Shown: positions 46,422 to 56,591, counted from the first letter of the stretch. The stretch: DNA of 59,892 nucleotides from Tannerella sp. (GCA_031271805.1 JAISUX010000052.1:1-59892); one strand, 5' to 3'. A program made the numbers and translations. Notes: generated from the letters alone by a model not told the origin.

Positions 46422-46527
46422 AAAACAGCGGGAAAATACCGTTCAACCCCATACGGGATTGCATTTATGGGCTATCTGATATTTTTATGATTTTCATCTG
46501 TCCGCATGGAAATTCAAAATTTTTATA

Positions 46528-46535
46528 TACCTTTG
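46528..46535 (+). promoter_or_regulatory. Promoter -7 box of the esterase gene
   Basis: TACCTTTG followed by C, 20 bp before ATG 46556. It lies inside the longer open frame beginning at 46487, arguing against that upstream start. Confidence 0.45.
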
Positions 46536-46555
46536 CGGAATTAATTCCATTAACT

Positions 46556-47422
46556 ATGAAACGTACAATTATTTTATCAACATTGATTTTCGCATGCTCG
46601 TTTGTGTCGGCGCAAAGCGGAAAAGTTATCGAAACAAGCACGGTCAAGAGCGCAATCCTGAAAGCCGACCGTCATTATTCTATCTATCTGCCGCCGGGCT
46701 ACGACGAGACCGACCGCAGTTATCCCGTGCTCTACCTCTTGCACGGTTCGGGCGACGACCATACCGGATGGGTGCAGTTCGGGCAGGTTCAGAACATCGC
46801 CGACCGCGTTATCAATGCCGGTCTTGCAGGCCCTATGCTTATCGTTATGCCCGACGCCAACACCGGTCGTCGCGGTTACTTCAATGACGTCAAGGGCGAT
46901 TTCAACTACGAGGATTTCTTCTTTAAAGAACTGATTCCTCACATTGAGAAGACCTACCGCGTCAGGTCGGAACGCCGTTACAGGGCTGTTTCCGGCTTAT
47001 CAATGGGCGGCGGCGGGACGATCTTTTACACCCTGCATCACCCCGAACTCTTTGCTGCGGCAGCGCCTTTGAGCGCCTCGACAGGCAGCTGGTCGCTCGA
47101 CGAATACAAAGGACGACTGCGCGAGCGCGACGGTATCACGGACGCACAGATCGAACAGTACTTCAAGCGCCACAGTATCAACGGCATACTCGAAGCAGCT
47201 ACCGAGGACGAATTGAAGCAGATAAAGAGCGTCCGCTGGTATGTTAGTTGCGGCGACGACGATTTCCTCTACGAAGGCAACGCGAACCTGCACGTCACGT
47301 TCCGCAAGAAGGAAATCCCCCATGAATACCGCGTCAAAGACGGCGGTCATACATGGACATACTGGCGAATGGAACTGCCGCTCGTCATGGAATTTGTATC
47401 GAAATCATTCATGCAATTCTGA
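46556..47422 (+). CDS. Secreted esterase, alpha/beta hydrolase (esterase D / CE1-like)
   Basis: Enzyme of 288 aa with signal peptide MKRTIILSTLIFACSFVSAQ. The catalytic triad is visible: nucleophile Ser149 in SGLSMGGGG, Asp in YVSCGDDDFLY and His265 in KDGGHTWTYW. The oxyanion region YLLHGSGDDHTGW is also present. Related proteins are feruloyl or acetyl-xylan esterases and S-formylglutathione hydrolases. A periplasmic location and nearby GH51 and GH2 genes favour a role in plant polysaccharide de-esterification. It ends directly against the convergent regulator gene with no gap. Confidence 0.85.
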   Translation: MKRTIILSTLIFACSFVSAQSGKVIETSTVKSAILKADRHYSIYLPPGYDETDRSYPVLYLLHGSGDDHTGWVQFGQVQNIADRVINAGLAGPMLIVMPDANTGRRGYFNDVKGDFNYEDFFFKELIPHIEKTYRVRSERRYRAVSGLSMGGGGTIFYTLHHPELFAAAAPLSASTGSWSLDEYKGRLRERDGITDAQIEQYFKRHSINGILEAATEDELKQIKSVRWYVSCGDDDFLYEGNANLHVTFRKKEIPHEYRVKDGGHTWTYWRMELPLVMEFVSKSFMQF

Positions 47423-48076
47423 TCAAATATAATATTCCGCCACATCAAATATCCCTGCCCGGATAGCGTATTTTATCGCTTCATGCAGGTTGTTGACGCC
47501 CAATTTGCGGAAGATATTCTTGCGGTGTGAATTGACGGTGTGGAAACTCAAATTCTTGTCGTAGGCAATCTCTTTTGTAGTTTTGCCTTTGGCTATTTCA
47601 TGCAATATAACCTTTTCGGAAGCCGTCAGGTTGATAGGATTATCAATCGTGTCTTCCGCCGCGCTTTCCGAGTCGATGATATGCTCGACTGTCTCGCTAT
47701 AATAAGGGATGTCGTATTTAGCATTGTCTATTGCGGCAGCTATCTCGTCCCTCGAATCGCTCTTGAGTACGATGCTGATTGTAGGATCGGTAGCCGTCAC
47801 GTAACGCAAGAAGAAATCGTCGATATCTTCGTCCGAGAAAAGCAGCCATGTCGATTTAGGCGATGCCGCCTTGACGATCAGCATCTGTTGCATTGACGAG
47901 AAATCGAACAGCGAGTAGTCCAAAATAACGATAGCGTCAGGCGTGTCGCGAAGTTTTTCCTGTAATTCGGTCATCTTCGAGGCGCGCAAGATTATATCCG
48001 CCCCCCTGCTTTTGAGGACGGAATATAATCCTTCGCTTGTAATAAACTGGTTATCAGCCAATATACATGTTCTCAT
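47423..48076 (-). CDS. Orphan NarL/LuxR-type response regulator
   Basis: Regulator of 217 aa. The receiver-like domain (residues 1-125) keeps the phosphoacceptor position (VILDYSL, D53) and the lysine of VLKSDS, but the usual acidic pair is Asp8-Asn9 rather than Asp-Asp. A LuxR-type helix-turn-helix follows (LTASEKVILHEIAKGKTTKE, then NLSFHTVNSHRKNIFRKLGV). No sensor kinase gene is adjacent. Targets cannot be read from the sequence. Confidence 0.9.
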   Translation of the reverse strand: MRTCILADNQFITSEGLYSVLKSRGADIILRASKMTELQEKLRDTPDAIVILDYSLFDFSSMQQMLIVKAASPKSTWLLFSDEDIDDFFLRYVTATDPTISIVLKSDSRDEIAAAIDNAKYDIPYYSETVEHIIDSESAAEDTIDNPINLTASEKVILHEIAKGKTTKEIAYDKNLSFHTVNSHRKNIFRKLGVNNLHEAIKYAIRAGIFDVAEYYI

Positions 48077-48112
48077 TCCATCAAATCCTTTATTATATTG
48101 TCAATCCGGCTG

Positions 48113-48141
48113 CAAAATTACAAAATTTTGACGGAACTCAA
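48113..48141 (-). promoter_or_regulatory. Promoter of the LuxR-type regulator
   Basis: Minus strand TTG (48139-48141), 18 bp, TAATTTTG (48113-48120); 36 bp before the start. Confidence 0.45.
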
Positions 48142-48162
48142 CTACCACAATTATGTTATTTT

Positions 48163-49455
48163 TCAAACGTCCATTTTCCAGGGTTTGCGCAAGTAACCTG
48201 AGCGCATACTGTTAGCTTCGTCGTCGCCAATGAACGCCTCGGCTACGGGATCCCATTTCAGAGGACGTTTCAGCTCATAACATATATTTGTAAGATGGCA
48301 GACCGTCGCTGTACGATGCCCGATCTCGGCCGTCGAAACCGGCTGTTTACGCGACTTGATGCAGTCCAACCAGTTGTTGTAGTGGTCGTTACTCTCGTAC
48401 AGTTTAACGTCCGAGTCACTGAAATCTTTCTTTATGACTTCGGCCGGCAGTCCTTCAAAGAAGCCGCGGCTGATATCAATAATGCCTTTCGTGCCGATGA
48501 AACGACAGGCGTATCCGCGTCCGAAATCCTCATGGGTCATAGCTACGCCGTTGGCATATTTGTAAGTGACGAAATTGTGCTCCGCATCAGGCGGATTGAT
48601 GACCGTCGGGCCGCTATCATCCATTCCGAGCGCCCACTGCGCGATGTCGAACATGTGCGCTCCCCAGTCTGCCGTCATGCCGTTGCCGTATTCCTTATAA
48701 TTACGCCAATCAGGGTAATGGGTCTTTTCAACGGGCGGTGCAAGCACGGAACTGTAGTCGTTGTAAACGGCCGGGCCTATCCACAAGTCCCAGTCAATGT
48801 CTTTAGGCTTTGTCTCGGCGGTCAGGTCGTAAGGCTTGGGGGGAGGCCCGCAGCAGACCTTAACTTCCTTGATTTCACCGATATAACCGTTGCGCACATA
48901 CTGACAGGCATTGCGGAAATTCTTCCATGAACGCTGCATGTTACCGGTTTGATTGATACGGCCATATTTCTCAATAGCCTTGACCATAAGCCGACCTTCC
49001 TCAATACTATGCGAATATGGCTTCTCACAATAGACATCCTTGCCATGCTTGGCCGCTTCAATGACCATGATAGCATGCCAATGGTCGGGCGTAGCAATGA
49101 CTACGGCGTCAATATCCTTGGCTTTCAGCAGGTCGCGGAAATCCTTGTACAGTTTGATTCCGGCGTTCGCCTTGCCATTCTTGGCATAAGCAGCCTCAAC
49201 ATCGCGTTTGAACTTGTCGGCCTTAGGCGCAAAAACATCGCAGCCGGCGATTATCCGCGCACGGCTCACAAATTCATTTGCCAGTCCGCGCCCCTGAATA
49301 CCGACGCCGATGAATCCAAGCGTGATTTCGTCGCTTGGCGCTGTGAAACCTGCTCCGCCAAGTACGTGGCGCGGAATAATAGTTAATGCGGCTGCTGTTG
49401 CAAGGCCTCTTCCTAAAAACTCTCTTCGAGATAAATTATTCTTATCGTTTATCAT
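48163..49455 (-). CDS. Tat-exported Gfo/Idh/MocA oxidoreductase
   Basis: Protein of 430 aa from ATG 49455. The N-terminus NLSRREFLGRGLATAAAL is a clear twin-arginine signal, so the protein folds with its NAD(P) before export. The Rossmann motif LGFIGVGIQGRGLANEF is intact, followed by the catalytic-lysine motif CEKPYSHSIEEG. The C-terminal domain holds DWGAHMFDIAQWALG. Bacteroidetes members act on glycosides or sugar acids in the periplasm; substrate undefined. It is divergent from the GH51 gene, and both could serve pentose-containing glycans. Confidence 0.9.
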   Translation of the reverse strand: MINDKNNLSRREFLGRGLATAAALTIIPRHVLGGAGFTAPSDEITLGFIGVGIQGRGLANEFVSRARIIAGCDVFAPKADKFKRDVEAAYAKNGKANAGIKLYKDFRDLLKAKDIDAVVIATPDHWHAIMVIEAAKHGKDVYCEKPYSHSIEEGRLMVKAIEKYGRINQTGNMQRSWKNFRNACQYVRNGYIGEIKEVKVCCGPPPKPYDLTAETKPKDIDWDLWIGPAVYNDYSSVLAPPVEKTHYPDWRNYKEYGNGMTADWGAHMFDIAQWALGMDDSGPTVINPPDAEHNFVTYKYANGVAMTHEDFGRGYACRFIGTKGIIDISRGFFEGLPAEVIKKDFSDSDVKLYESNDHYNNWLDCIKSRKQPVSTAEIGHRTATVCHLTNICYELKRPLKWDPVAEAFIGDDEANSMRSGYLRKPWKMDV

Positions 49456-49494
49456 GATTAAAAAAATAAATAAATAAATTTGTATTTGATTTTG

Positions 49495-49502
49495 CAAAGA
49501 TA
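49495..49502 (-). promoter_or_regulatory. Promoter -7 box of the Tat oxidoreductase gene
   Basis: Minus-strand TATCTTTG followed by C, 39 bp before ATG 49455. No clear -33 box. Confidence 0.45.
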
Positions 49503-49548
49503 TAACTAATATTTTAAATAGAAAACTTTTTTTGAAAGATTTTTTTAT

Positions 49549-49556
49549 TATTTTTG
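49549..49556 (+). promoter_or_regulatory. Promoter -7 box of the GH51 gene
   Basis: TATTTTTG followed by C, 27 bp before ATG 49584, back to back with the oxidoreductase promoter. A TTTG lies at 49531-49534, but the spacing is only 14 bp. Confidence 0.4.
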
Positions 49557-49583
49557 CGGGATGAATTTAAAATATATATTCGT

Positions 49584-51590
49584 ATGAAAAGTAAAAATCT
49601 CTTTTTCGCCATCGTTGCGGCCGCCGTTTTTTCGTCCGGAATTATGCTTAATGCCCAGACTAACGATTTGATTGTCAATACAAAAAAACTTGGCGCTCCG
49701 ATTCCGCCGACCATGTACGGGCTGTTTTTCGAAGACATAAACTACGCTGCCGATGGGGGCCTGTATGCCGAGTTGGTCAAGAACCGCTCATTCGAGTTTC
49801 CGCAAGCGCTAACGGGATGGACTTCTTTTGGGAATGTAAGTGTCCGTAACGACGGCCCATTCGAGAACAATCCGCATTACGTCCGCCTCGAATACCCCGG
49901 CCACGCACATAAACGCACAGGGCTTCAAAACGAAGGGTTCTTCGGGATAGGCGTCAGGAAAGACTTCGAGTACCGGTTTTCGGTGTGGGCGCGCTTGCCG
50001 GAAGGCGACAAAGTATCAAAAATATACGTTGAACTGATAAGCCCCGGCTCCAACGAAGAACGCCAAGGGCTTACAGGTCAGGATATTATAATAGATTCCA
50101 AGGAATGGAAGAAATATCAGGTGATTTTGAAACCGAAAGCAACCGACCCGAAAGCGGAGTTGCGTATCTTCCTCGCTTCGGATAAAAGCGTTGATTTGGA
50201 GCATATTTCGCTCTTTCCGACAGACACATGGAAAGGTCGTGAGAACGGCCTTCGCCGCGACCTCGCGCAAGCTCTCTACGACATACGTCCCGGCGTACTG
50301 CGCTTCCCCGGCGGCTGCATCGTTGAAGGCACCGACCTTGACTCTCGTTACGAATGGAAAAAATCGGTCGGACAGGTCGAAAACCGCCCTCTTAACCTTA
50401 ACCGCTGGCAATATACTTTTCAACATCGCTTTTTCCCTGATTATTACCAGAGTTACGGTCTCGGTTTCTACGAGTTTTTCCTGCTTGCCGAAGATATTGG
50501 AGCAGAGCCGCTGCCGGTGTTGAGTTGCGGCCTCGCCTGCCAGTTCCAAAATACTGATCCTCAGGCACATGCCGCCGTAGATAGCCTTGCCGGCTATATC
50601 AACGACGCGCTCGACCTGATTGACTTTGCCAACGGCGACGCTTCGACAGAATGGGGTAAGAAGCGCATCGACATGGGACATCCCGAACCGTTCAACCTGA
50701 AATATATTGCCATCGGCAATGAGCAGTGGGGGCAGGAATATGTTGACCGCCTCGCACTATTCGTTGAGGCTTTGCGCAAATATCATCCCGAAATCCGGAT
50801 TATCGGCAGTTCGGGGCCGGGTTCCGAGGGTGAACAGTTTGATTTCCTGTGGCCTGAGATGCGCAAACTCAAGGTTGACCTCGTTGACGAACATTTCTAT
50901 CGTCCCGAAAGCTGGTTCCTCTCGCAAGGCGCGCGCTACGACAATTACGACCGCAAGGGGCCTAAGGTTTTCGCCGGCGAATATGCCTGCCACGGCGTCG
51001 GCAAGAAATACAATCACTTCAATGCAGCGCTGTTGGAAGCCGCTTTCATGACCGGCCTCGAACGCAATGCCGACATAGTCCTGATGGCTACCTACGCCCC
51101 GCTTTTCGCTCATGTCGAAGGCTGGCAATGGCGCCCCGACCTGATATGGTTCGATAACCTAAATTCCGTAGAGACAGCAAGTTACTATGTCCAAAAACTC
51201 TACTCGACCAACAAAGGCACCAATGCCCTGACGCTGACTATGAACAAACGCAACGTAGCCGGCCTCGAAAGCCAGAACGGCCTGTTTGCAAGCGCAGTGT
51301 GGGATGGCGACACGAAGAATTACATCGTGAAAGTCATCAACACATCAAACGCGCCACAGCCTCTAAAAATCTCTTTTGAAGGAATTGCTAAGAACACCGT
51401 CCTGTCGGGCGTCAAGTGCATCAAATTCGGCTCATCAAACCCTGATATTGAGAACACTATCGAAAATCCGACGGCTATCGTCCCACGCGAAGAAACGTTG
51501 CCGTTGACCGGAACGGCCATTGAAACCGTCCTCGAAGCCAAGACTTTCGGAATCTTTATCGTTTCTCCCTCAAATATGAAAAAGCCATAA
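49584..51590 (+). CDS. Secreted GH51 alpha-L-arabinofuranosidase
   Basis: Enzyme of 668 aa. The signal peptide MKSKNLFFAIVAAAVFSSGI begins at 49584, since the earlier in-frame ATG (49554) overlaps the promoter. GH51 markers are MYGLFFEDINYAADGGLYAE and FPGGCIVEG. The acid/base is in IGNEQWGQEY (about E380) and the nucleophile in VDEHFYRPESW (about E436). An inserted carbohydrate-binding-like segment (about residues 85-210) precedes the barrel, and a C-terminal beta domain ends it. It removes arabinose side chains from arabinan or arabinoxylan. Its last 35 bp overlap the convergent glpT gene. Confidence 0.93.
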   Translation: MKSKNLFFAIVAAAVFSSGIMLNAQTNDLIVNTKKLGAPIPPTMYGLFFEDINYAADGGLYAELVKNRSFEFPQALTGWTSFGNVSVRNDGPFENNPHYVRLEYPGHAHKRTGLQNEGFFGIGVRKDFEYRFSVWARLPEGDKVSKIYVELISPGSNEERQGLTGQDIIIDSKEWKKYQVILKPKATDPKAELRIFLASDKSVDLEHISLFPTDTWKGRENGLRRDLAQALYDIRPGVLRFPGGCIVEGTDLDSRYEWKKSVGQVENRPLNLNRWQYTFQHRFFPDYYQSYGLGFYEFFLLAEDIGAEPLPVLSCGLACQFQNTDPQAHAAVDSLAGYINDALDLIDFANGDASTEWGKKRIDMGHPEPFNLKYIAIGNEQWGQEYVDRLALFVEALRKYHPEIRIIGSSGPGSEGEQFDFLWPEMRKLKVDLVDEHFYRPESWFLSQGARYDNYDRKGPKVFAGEYACHGVGKKYNHFNAALLEAAFMTGLERNADIVLMATYAPLFAHVEGWQWRPDLIWFDNLNSVETASYYVQKLYSTNKGTNALTLTMNKRNVAGLESQNGLFASAVWDGDTKNYIVKVINTSNAPQPLKISFEGIAKNTVLSGVKCIKFGSSNPDIENTIENPTAIVPREETLPLTGTAIETVLEAKTFGIFIVSPSNMKKP

Positions 51591-52905
51591 GGATTATTGT
51601 GATGATACAGCCCGACAACAGCAGTACGAAGCCCGTTTCCCAACCATATTTCTCGACCGTCGCACCCATCACAAAATTGGCTAACAGCGAAGTGCCGACG
51701 AAATATCCGAAGAATCCCGTCAGTCCTGCCGACGTCCCGGCTGCATTTTTAGGCGCAAGATCAAGCGCATGAACGCCAATCAGCATCACAGGGCCGTATA
51801 TAAAAAATCCTATCGCGACGAAAGCCGTTATGTCGATGACCTTGCCGTAGGGATTGAGCCAGTAAACGAGTATCGCCGCCAAAACGGGAAGCATGAACAG
51901 TATTGTCGTCATAGCGCGCCTGCCGTGGAAGGCTTTGTCGCTGAGCCACCCACATAGCAGCGTGCCTGGTATGGCCGCCCATTCATAGAATGAATAGGCA
52001 TTACTGATGGTCTCTTGCGAATAGCCCTTAACCTCGGTGAAATAAGTAGGCGCCCAGTCCTGCACCCCGTAACGGATAAAATAGACAAAAGCATTGGCAA
52101 TAGCGACAAGCCATAAAGTCTTGTTATTCAGTACATATTTGAAGAAAATCTCCTTTGTAGTCAAAACTTTTTCCGATATGGCCGAATAATTTGCGGGATA
52201 GTCGTTTTTATACTCCTCGATACTCGGAAGTCCCTTCGACTGCGGGTTATCGCGAATCAGCAACAAAGCTATCAAGGCCAACAACATGGCTATACACGCC
52301 GGAAAGAAAAATATCCCGAAACGCCAGGCTAAAGTAGGCGCCATAAACGACGCTCCGAGCAGCACGCCCCATTTGATAACCTGCCCAAGCATACCGCCGC
52401 CGACATTGTGAGCGAGATTCCAGACCGCCATCTTTGTGCCTCTCTCCTTAACCGAAAACCAATGCGTCATCACTCGTCCGCAAGGAGGCCATCCCATGCC
52501 CCCGAACCAGCCCATAAGAAACTGAAACACAGACATTACAACGATATTATACATTCCAAACTGCGTCCCTGCTATGATTGCAGTAACCGAAGCAAGAGTT
52601 AATCCCAATGGCAGGAAATACTTGGCATTACTGCGATCGGAAACGCTCCCCATCAGGAATTTCGACAGTCCGTAAGCAATGCCGTTGAACGCAAATGCCA
52701 TACCCAGGTCGGCCTTGGTATAGCCAGCCTCTATCAAATAAGGCATCGCAAGGGAAAAGTTTTTCCTCACTAAATAATAAGCGGCATAACCGATGAAAAT
52801 GCCTATAAACACTTGTAATCGCAGACTTTTGTAAGTCACATTCGTTTCTCTCTCGTCGCCTTTTTGAGGTCTCGGAGGCGGAGGCAGTAAAAATTTTAAG
52901 ATCAT
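51556..52905 (-). CDS. glpT: GlpT-type glycerol-3-phosphate:phosphate antiporter (MFS)
   Basis: Twelve-helix transporter of 449 aa of the organophosphate:phosphate antiporter family. Motifs are YAAYYLVRKNFSLAMPYLIE (with the substrate arginine region), YGLSKFLMGSVSDRSNAKYF and RDNPQSKGLPSIEEYKND, the last very typical of GlpT. The frame runs 11 codons further to 52938, but a TATCTTTG box at 52926-52933 lies there, so ATG 52905 is chosen. The overlap with the GH51 gene is 35 bp tail-to-tail. Confidence 0.9.
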   Translation of the reverse strand: MILKFLLPPPPRPQKGDERETNVTYKSLRLQVFIGIFIGYAAYYLVRKNFSLAMPYLIEAGYTKADLGMAFAFNGIAYGLSKFLMGSVSDRSNAKYFLPLGLTLASVTAIIAGTQFGMYNIVVMSVFQFLMGWFGGMGWPPCGRVMTHWFSVKERGTKMAVWNLAHNVGGGMLGQVIKWGVLLGASFMAPTLAWRFGIFFFPACIAMLLALIALLLIRDNPQSKGLPSIEEYKNDYPANYSAISEKVLTTKEIFFKYVLNNKTLWLVAIANAFVYFIRYGVQDWAPTYFTEVKGYSQETISNAYSFYEWAAIPGTLLCGWLSDKAFHGRRAMTTILFMLPVLAAILVYWLNPYGKVIDITAFVAIGFFIYGPVMLIGVHALDLAPKNAAGTSAGLTGFFGYFVGTSLLANFVMGATVEKYGWETGFVLLLSGCIITIILMAFSYLREKR

Positions 52906-52925
52906 TTCAATTCCAATTAATCCGG

Positions 52926-52933
52926 CAAAGATA
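52926..52933 (-). promoter_or_regulatory. Promoter -7 box of glpT
   Basis: Minus-strand TATCTTTG followed by C, 20 bp before ATG 52905. The -33 region is unclear. Confidence 0.45.
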
Positions 52934-52973
52934 GCCATTTTTCCGAAAAAACGCAGGAAAAAAACTCAAAAAA

Positions 52974-53004
52974 TTTGGCAGGTCAAAAAGATGTTGTATT
53001 TTTG
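52974..53004 (+). promoter_or_regulatory. Promoter of the agmatine deiminase/pepT operon
   Basis: TTTG (52974-52977), exactly 19 bp, TATTTTTG (52997-53004) followed by C. This is one of the best promoter matches in the window, and it rules out the open-frame start at 52975. Confidence 0.65.
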
Positions 53005-53034
53005 CGTAAAAACTTTGCGACAAGATATGTATAT

Positions 53035-54066
53035 ATGGACGAAAAAATAGTTTTCCCCGCAGAATGGGAACCGCAGAGCGCGGTGCAAATTATATGGCCT
53101 CATACCGGTACGGACTGGTCGCCAATGCTCGACGAAGCGACGGATTGCTTCGCCGCCGTTGCCAGCAAGATCGCCGCGCGCGAGACATTGCTCGTTGTCT
53201 GCGTTGATTCGGAGGCCGTCAGGCAACGGATAGGAGACGCCGGCAATGTCATCTACCGTGAAATGCCGACCAACGACACCTGGGCTCGCGACTGCGGGGG
53301 GATTACCGTCTTTGCGGACGGACGCCCCGTCATCTACGACTTCGTCTTCAACGGCTGGGGCATGAAATTCGCCGCCAACCACGATAACCTCATCACAAGA
53401 AGGCTGGCGCGAATGGGAGTCTTCGGACAGGATGTCGAGGTTGTCAACATGCAACCCTTGGTGCTCGAAGGCGGCAGCATCGAAACAGACGGACAGGGGA
53501 CACTGCTTACGACCGTCGAATGTCTGTCGTCGGTTAACCGCAATGAGTACCTCGGTAAGGAACAGCTTGAATATCACCTCCGTAACTGCTTCGGCGCCGA
53601 CAGGATTCTGTGGCTCGAAAACGGCTACCTCGCAGGCGACGACACTGATAGCCATATCGACACCCTCGCCCGCTTTTGCGACCCTCAGACCATCGCCTAC
53701 GTCCGCTGCAACGACCCCAACGACGAGCACTACTACGAGCTGCAAGCTATGGAAGAAGAGTTACGGGCTTTCCGCACGACCGACGGCCGGCCTTACCGCC
53801 TGCTTCCCCTGCCGATGGCCGACGAAATATGCTTCGACGGCGAACGGTTGCCCGCCACCTACGCTAACTTTCTGATTATCAACAACGCAGTGTTAATGCC
53901 TTTTTACATGAGTGACAAGGACGAAATCGCCCGCGCCGCGCTGCAAAATGCCTTCCCCGAACGCGAAATCATCGGTATAGACTGCCGGGCGCTTATCAAA
54001 CAGCATGGCTCGCTGCACTGCATAACGATGCAGTTCCCAAAAGGCGTCATCACACTAAAATCTTGA
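53035..54066 (+). CDS. aguA: Agmatine deiminase
   Basis: Enzyme of 343 aa (or 345 from ATG 53029) converting agmatine to N-carbamoylputrescine, a route to putrescine. Guanidine-modifying-fold motifs are [32 protein letters not shown] and the His in [13 protein letters not shown]. The nucleophilic Cys (about C329) is in [11 protein letters not shown]. The frame-open region upstream contains the promoter and is not coding. The usual partner N-carbamoylputrescine amidase gene is not adjacent; pepT follows instead. Confidence 0.93.
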   Translation: MDEKIVFPAEWEPQSAVQIIWPHTGTDWSPMLDEATDCFAAVASKIAARETLLVVCVDSEAVRQRIGDAGNVIYREMPTNDTWARDCGGITVFADGRPVIYDFVFNGWGMKFAANHDNLITRRLARMGVFGQDVEVVNMQPLVLEGGSIETDGQGTLLTTVECLSSVNRNEYLGKEQLEYHLRNCFGADRILWLENGYLAGDDTDSHIDTLARFCDPQTIAYVRCNDPNDEHYYELQAMEEELRAFRTTDGRPYRLLPLPMADEICFDGERLPATYANFLIINNAVLMPFYMSDKDEIARAALQNAFPEREIIGIDCRALIKQHGSLHCITMQFPKGVITLKS

Positions 54067-54071
54067 ATAAA

Positions 54072-55307
54072 ATGGATGTTAAAGAATTGTTTATGAAATA
54101 TGTCACGTTCGATACACAATCGGACGAAAAATCAGGAAAGACGCCGAGTTCCGACGGACAGTGGAATCTTGCACGCGAATTGGTCAATGACCTGAAAACC
54201 ATAGGATTAGAAGACATTTCGCTTGATGAAAACTGCTACGTTATGGCGACTTTACCGGCCAATACATCTTGTTGTGAAATCCCCGCTATCGGCTTCATAG
54301 CCCACCTCGACACCAGCCCCGACATGTCGGGCGGCAACGTCAATCCCCGCACGATCAATTACCTCGGCGGCGACATTGCCCTCGACGCCGGAAAGCAGGT
54401 CGTACTCTCGCCCGCTATGTTCCCCGAAATGAATGATTACATCGGCCGGGAGTTGATTGTCACCGACGGCACGACACTCCTTGGCGCCGACGATAAGGCA
54501 GGCATCGCCGCCATCGTCAGCGCAATGGGATATCTCAAACAACACGATGAGATCGCGCACGGAAAGATAGGAATCGCTTTCACTCCGGACGAAGAAATAG
54601 GCTGTGGAGCAAATCATTTTGATGTCGATAAATTCGGCTGCCGATGGGCGTACACCGTTGACGGCGGCGCGATCGGCGAACTCGAATACGAGAATTTCAA
54701 CGCCGCAGTGGCCGTAATCACCGTCAAAGGCCGAAATGTCCACCCCGGCACAGCCAAAAACAAGATGCTCAACGCCTCCCTTATCGCTATCGACCTCATC
54801 AACCGCCTACCTGCCGACCAACGCCCCGAAAACACCGATGGATACGAAGGATTCTATCACCTAATCTCGTTCACTGGCTCGGTCGAGGAGGCTAAGCTAA
54901 CTTACCTCATCCGCGACCACGACCGCAAACTTTTTGAAGATAAAAAACAGCTTATTATCAGCATAATAGATAGCATAAAGAAGGAAACAGGCGCCTCGGT
55001 CAGCGTAGAAATCCGCGACCAATACTACAATATGCGCGAAAAAGTCGAGCCGCACAAAGATATCATCGACATTGCCGTCAAAGCGATGGAAGCCTGCGGC
55101 GTCAAACCGTTGATAAAGCCTGTACGCGGCGGCACAGACGGGGCAAGGCTGTCATTCAAAGGCCTCCCCTGCCCTAACATCTTCACCGGCGGCATCAATT
55201 TTCACGGACGCTACGAGTTCCTACCTGTCTATTCGCTGGAAAAGTGCATGGAGACGATTGTTAATATCACAAGATTTACCTACGAACACTATAAACCCAA
55301 AATGTAA
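54072..55307 (+). CDS. pepT: Peptidase T (tripeptide aminopeptidase)
   Basis: Dizinc M20B aminopeptidase of 411 aa that trims tripeptides in the cytoplasm. Metal-ligand motifs are all present: [33 protein letters not shown] and the C-terminal [16 protein letters not shown] 54072 is 5 bp after the agmatine deiminase stop; an in-frame TTG at 54063 overlaps that stop and is less likely. The next gene starts 4 bp after its stop. Confidence 0.95.
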   Translation: MDVKELFMKYVTFDTQSDEKSGKTPSSDGQWNLARELVNDLKTIGLEDISLDENCYVMATLPANTSCCEIPAIGFIAHLDTSPDMSGGNVNPRTINYLGGDIALDAGKQVVLSPAMFPEMNDYIGRELIVTDGTTLLGADDKAGIAAIVSAMGYLKQHDEIAHGKIGIAFTPDEEIGCGANHFDVDKFGCRWAYTVDGGAIGELEYENFNAAVAVITVKGRNVHPGTAKNKMLNASLIAIDLINRLPADQRPENTDGYEGFYHLISFTGSVEEAKLTYLIRDHDRKLFEDKKQLIISIIDSIKKETGASVSVEIRDQYYNMREKVEPHKDIIDIAVKAMEACGVKPLIKPVRGGTDGARLSFKGLPCPNIFTGGINFHGRYEFLPVYSLEKCMETIVNITRFTYEHYKPKM

Positions 55308-55311
55308 ATAT

Positions 55312-56586
55312 ATGAGATCATTAGCTTTTATATTCTTAGTTTCAGTCAGCCTGTCGGCAAGTGCGCAATCCGCTTACGATAAATACTTTACCGACAAGGC
55401 CTTACGCATTGATTTCGCCTTGAGCGGAAATATCAATTTCCAATCGGCCGCATTGATACAATTGCGCGAAGAACCGACATGGGGAGGGCCGCGCAAAAAC
55501 CTCATCGACCCTTTCAATTACGGCGGATACCTGATGTTCGCATATAGCGCCAAAGACGGCCAACTCGTCTATTCACGCGGGTTCAACACCCTTTTCGAAG
55601 AATGGCGCACGACGGATGCCGCCCAATACGAGACACAGTCGTGGACAAACAGCATCGTTATGCCCTTCCCGCGCGATTCGGTGCGGCTCGTCCTGCTCGG
55701 ACGCAATCGCGAAACCAACAATAATGACACCTTGATGGCGCTTGACATCGACCCTTCAAGCATCTTCATCGACAGGGGACGCCTGCATGACAATCCGGTA
55801 AAAGACCTTCAAATCAAAGGTTTACCAGCCGAAAAAGTGGATTTCGTATTCCTTGCCGAAGGTTATAAATCCGATGAACTGGAGAAATTTTTCGCCGACG
55901 CCGACAGCCTCGCCGAAGCGCTATTCAAAACTCCGCCTTACGACCAACGGCGGGAGGACTTCAATATCCGCGCCGTCTTTGTAGAATCGGCCGACGCAGG
56001 TACCGACTTCTCCGGCAAAGGCATTTTCAAAAACACCGCCCTCAATTCCGGATTCTATACCTTCGGCCTCGACCGCTACCTGACCACTCCCGATATTAAA
56101 TCCATCCGCGACGCCCTCTGGAACACTCCCTGCGACGCAATTTTCGTGATTGTAAATTCCGAAGTTTACGGCGGAGGCGGCATATATAATTACTATGCCA
56201 TCGGAACGGCTGATAATGAGCGTACTAAAAATGTTTTTGTACATGAATTAGGGCATAGTTTCGCAGGGCTTGCCGACGAATATTTCACGTCTGATGTCGC
56301 CTACAACGAGTTTTACAATCCCGACTACGAACCTTGGGAACCGAATATCACCACCTTGAAGGACTTTGATTCGAAATGGAAAGCGATGTTGCCCGCCTCG
56401 ACGCCGGTTCCTACTCCCCTCGAAGAGCCATACGCCGACAAACTCGGCGTTTTCGAAGGCGGCGGATACGTCTCAAAAGGCGTCTTTCGCCCTATGGACC
56501 ACTGCATGATGCGCGACTATCACCCCTTCTGCCCCGTCTGCACCAAATCAATCCTCCAAATAATTGATTATCTTTCGGATAAATAG
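55312..56586 (+). CDS. Secreted M64-family (IgA peptidase-like) metallopeptidase
   Basis: Protein of 424 aa with signal peptide MRSLAFIFLVSVSLSASA. An N-terminal beta-sandwich (peptidase M64 N-domain, about residues 20-135) precedes the catalytic domain. The zinc site is HELGHSFAGLADEY (His311, Glu312, His315, with Asp322 as likely third ligand). A cluster of C-terminal Cys (MDHCMMRDY, FCPVC) may stabilise the fold. M64 contains Clostridium ramosum IgA proteinase, but most Bacteroidetes members have unknown targets. It lies within the aguA-pepT operon. Confidence 0.88.
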   Translation: MRSLAFIFLVSVSLSASAQSAYDKYFTDKALRIDFALSGNINFQSAALIQLREEPTWGGPRKNLIDPFNYGGYLMFAYSAKDGQLVYSRGFNTLFEEWRTTDAAQYETQSWTNSIVMPFPRDSVRLVLLGRNRETNNNDTLMALDIDPSSIFIDRGRLHDNPVKDLQIKGLPAEKVDFVFLAEGYKSDELEKFFADADSLAEALFKTPPYDQRREDFNIRAVFVESADAGTDFSGKGIFKNTALNSGFYTFGLDRYLTTPDIKSIRDALWNTPCDAIFVIVNSEVYGGGGIYNYYAIGTADNERTKNVFVHELGHSFAGLADEYFTSDVAYNEFYNPDYEPWEPNITTLKDFDSKWKAMLPASTPVPTPLEEPYADKLGVFEGGGYVSKGVFRPMDHCMMRDYHPFCPVCTKSILQIIDYLSDK

Positions 56587-56591
56587 ACATC

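Noticed and set aside
52966-53745. Minus-strand open frame of 259 codons, Val-rich
   Set aside because: Antisense to agmatine deiminase, whose catalytic motifs are intact; no start signals.
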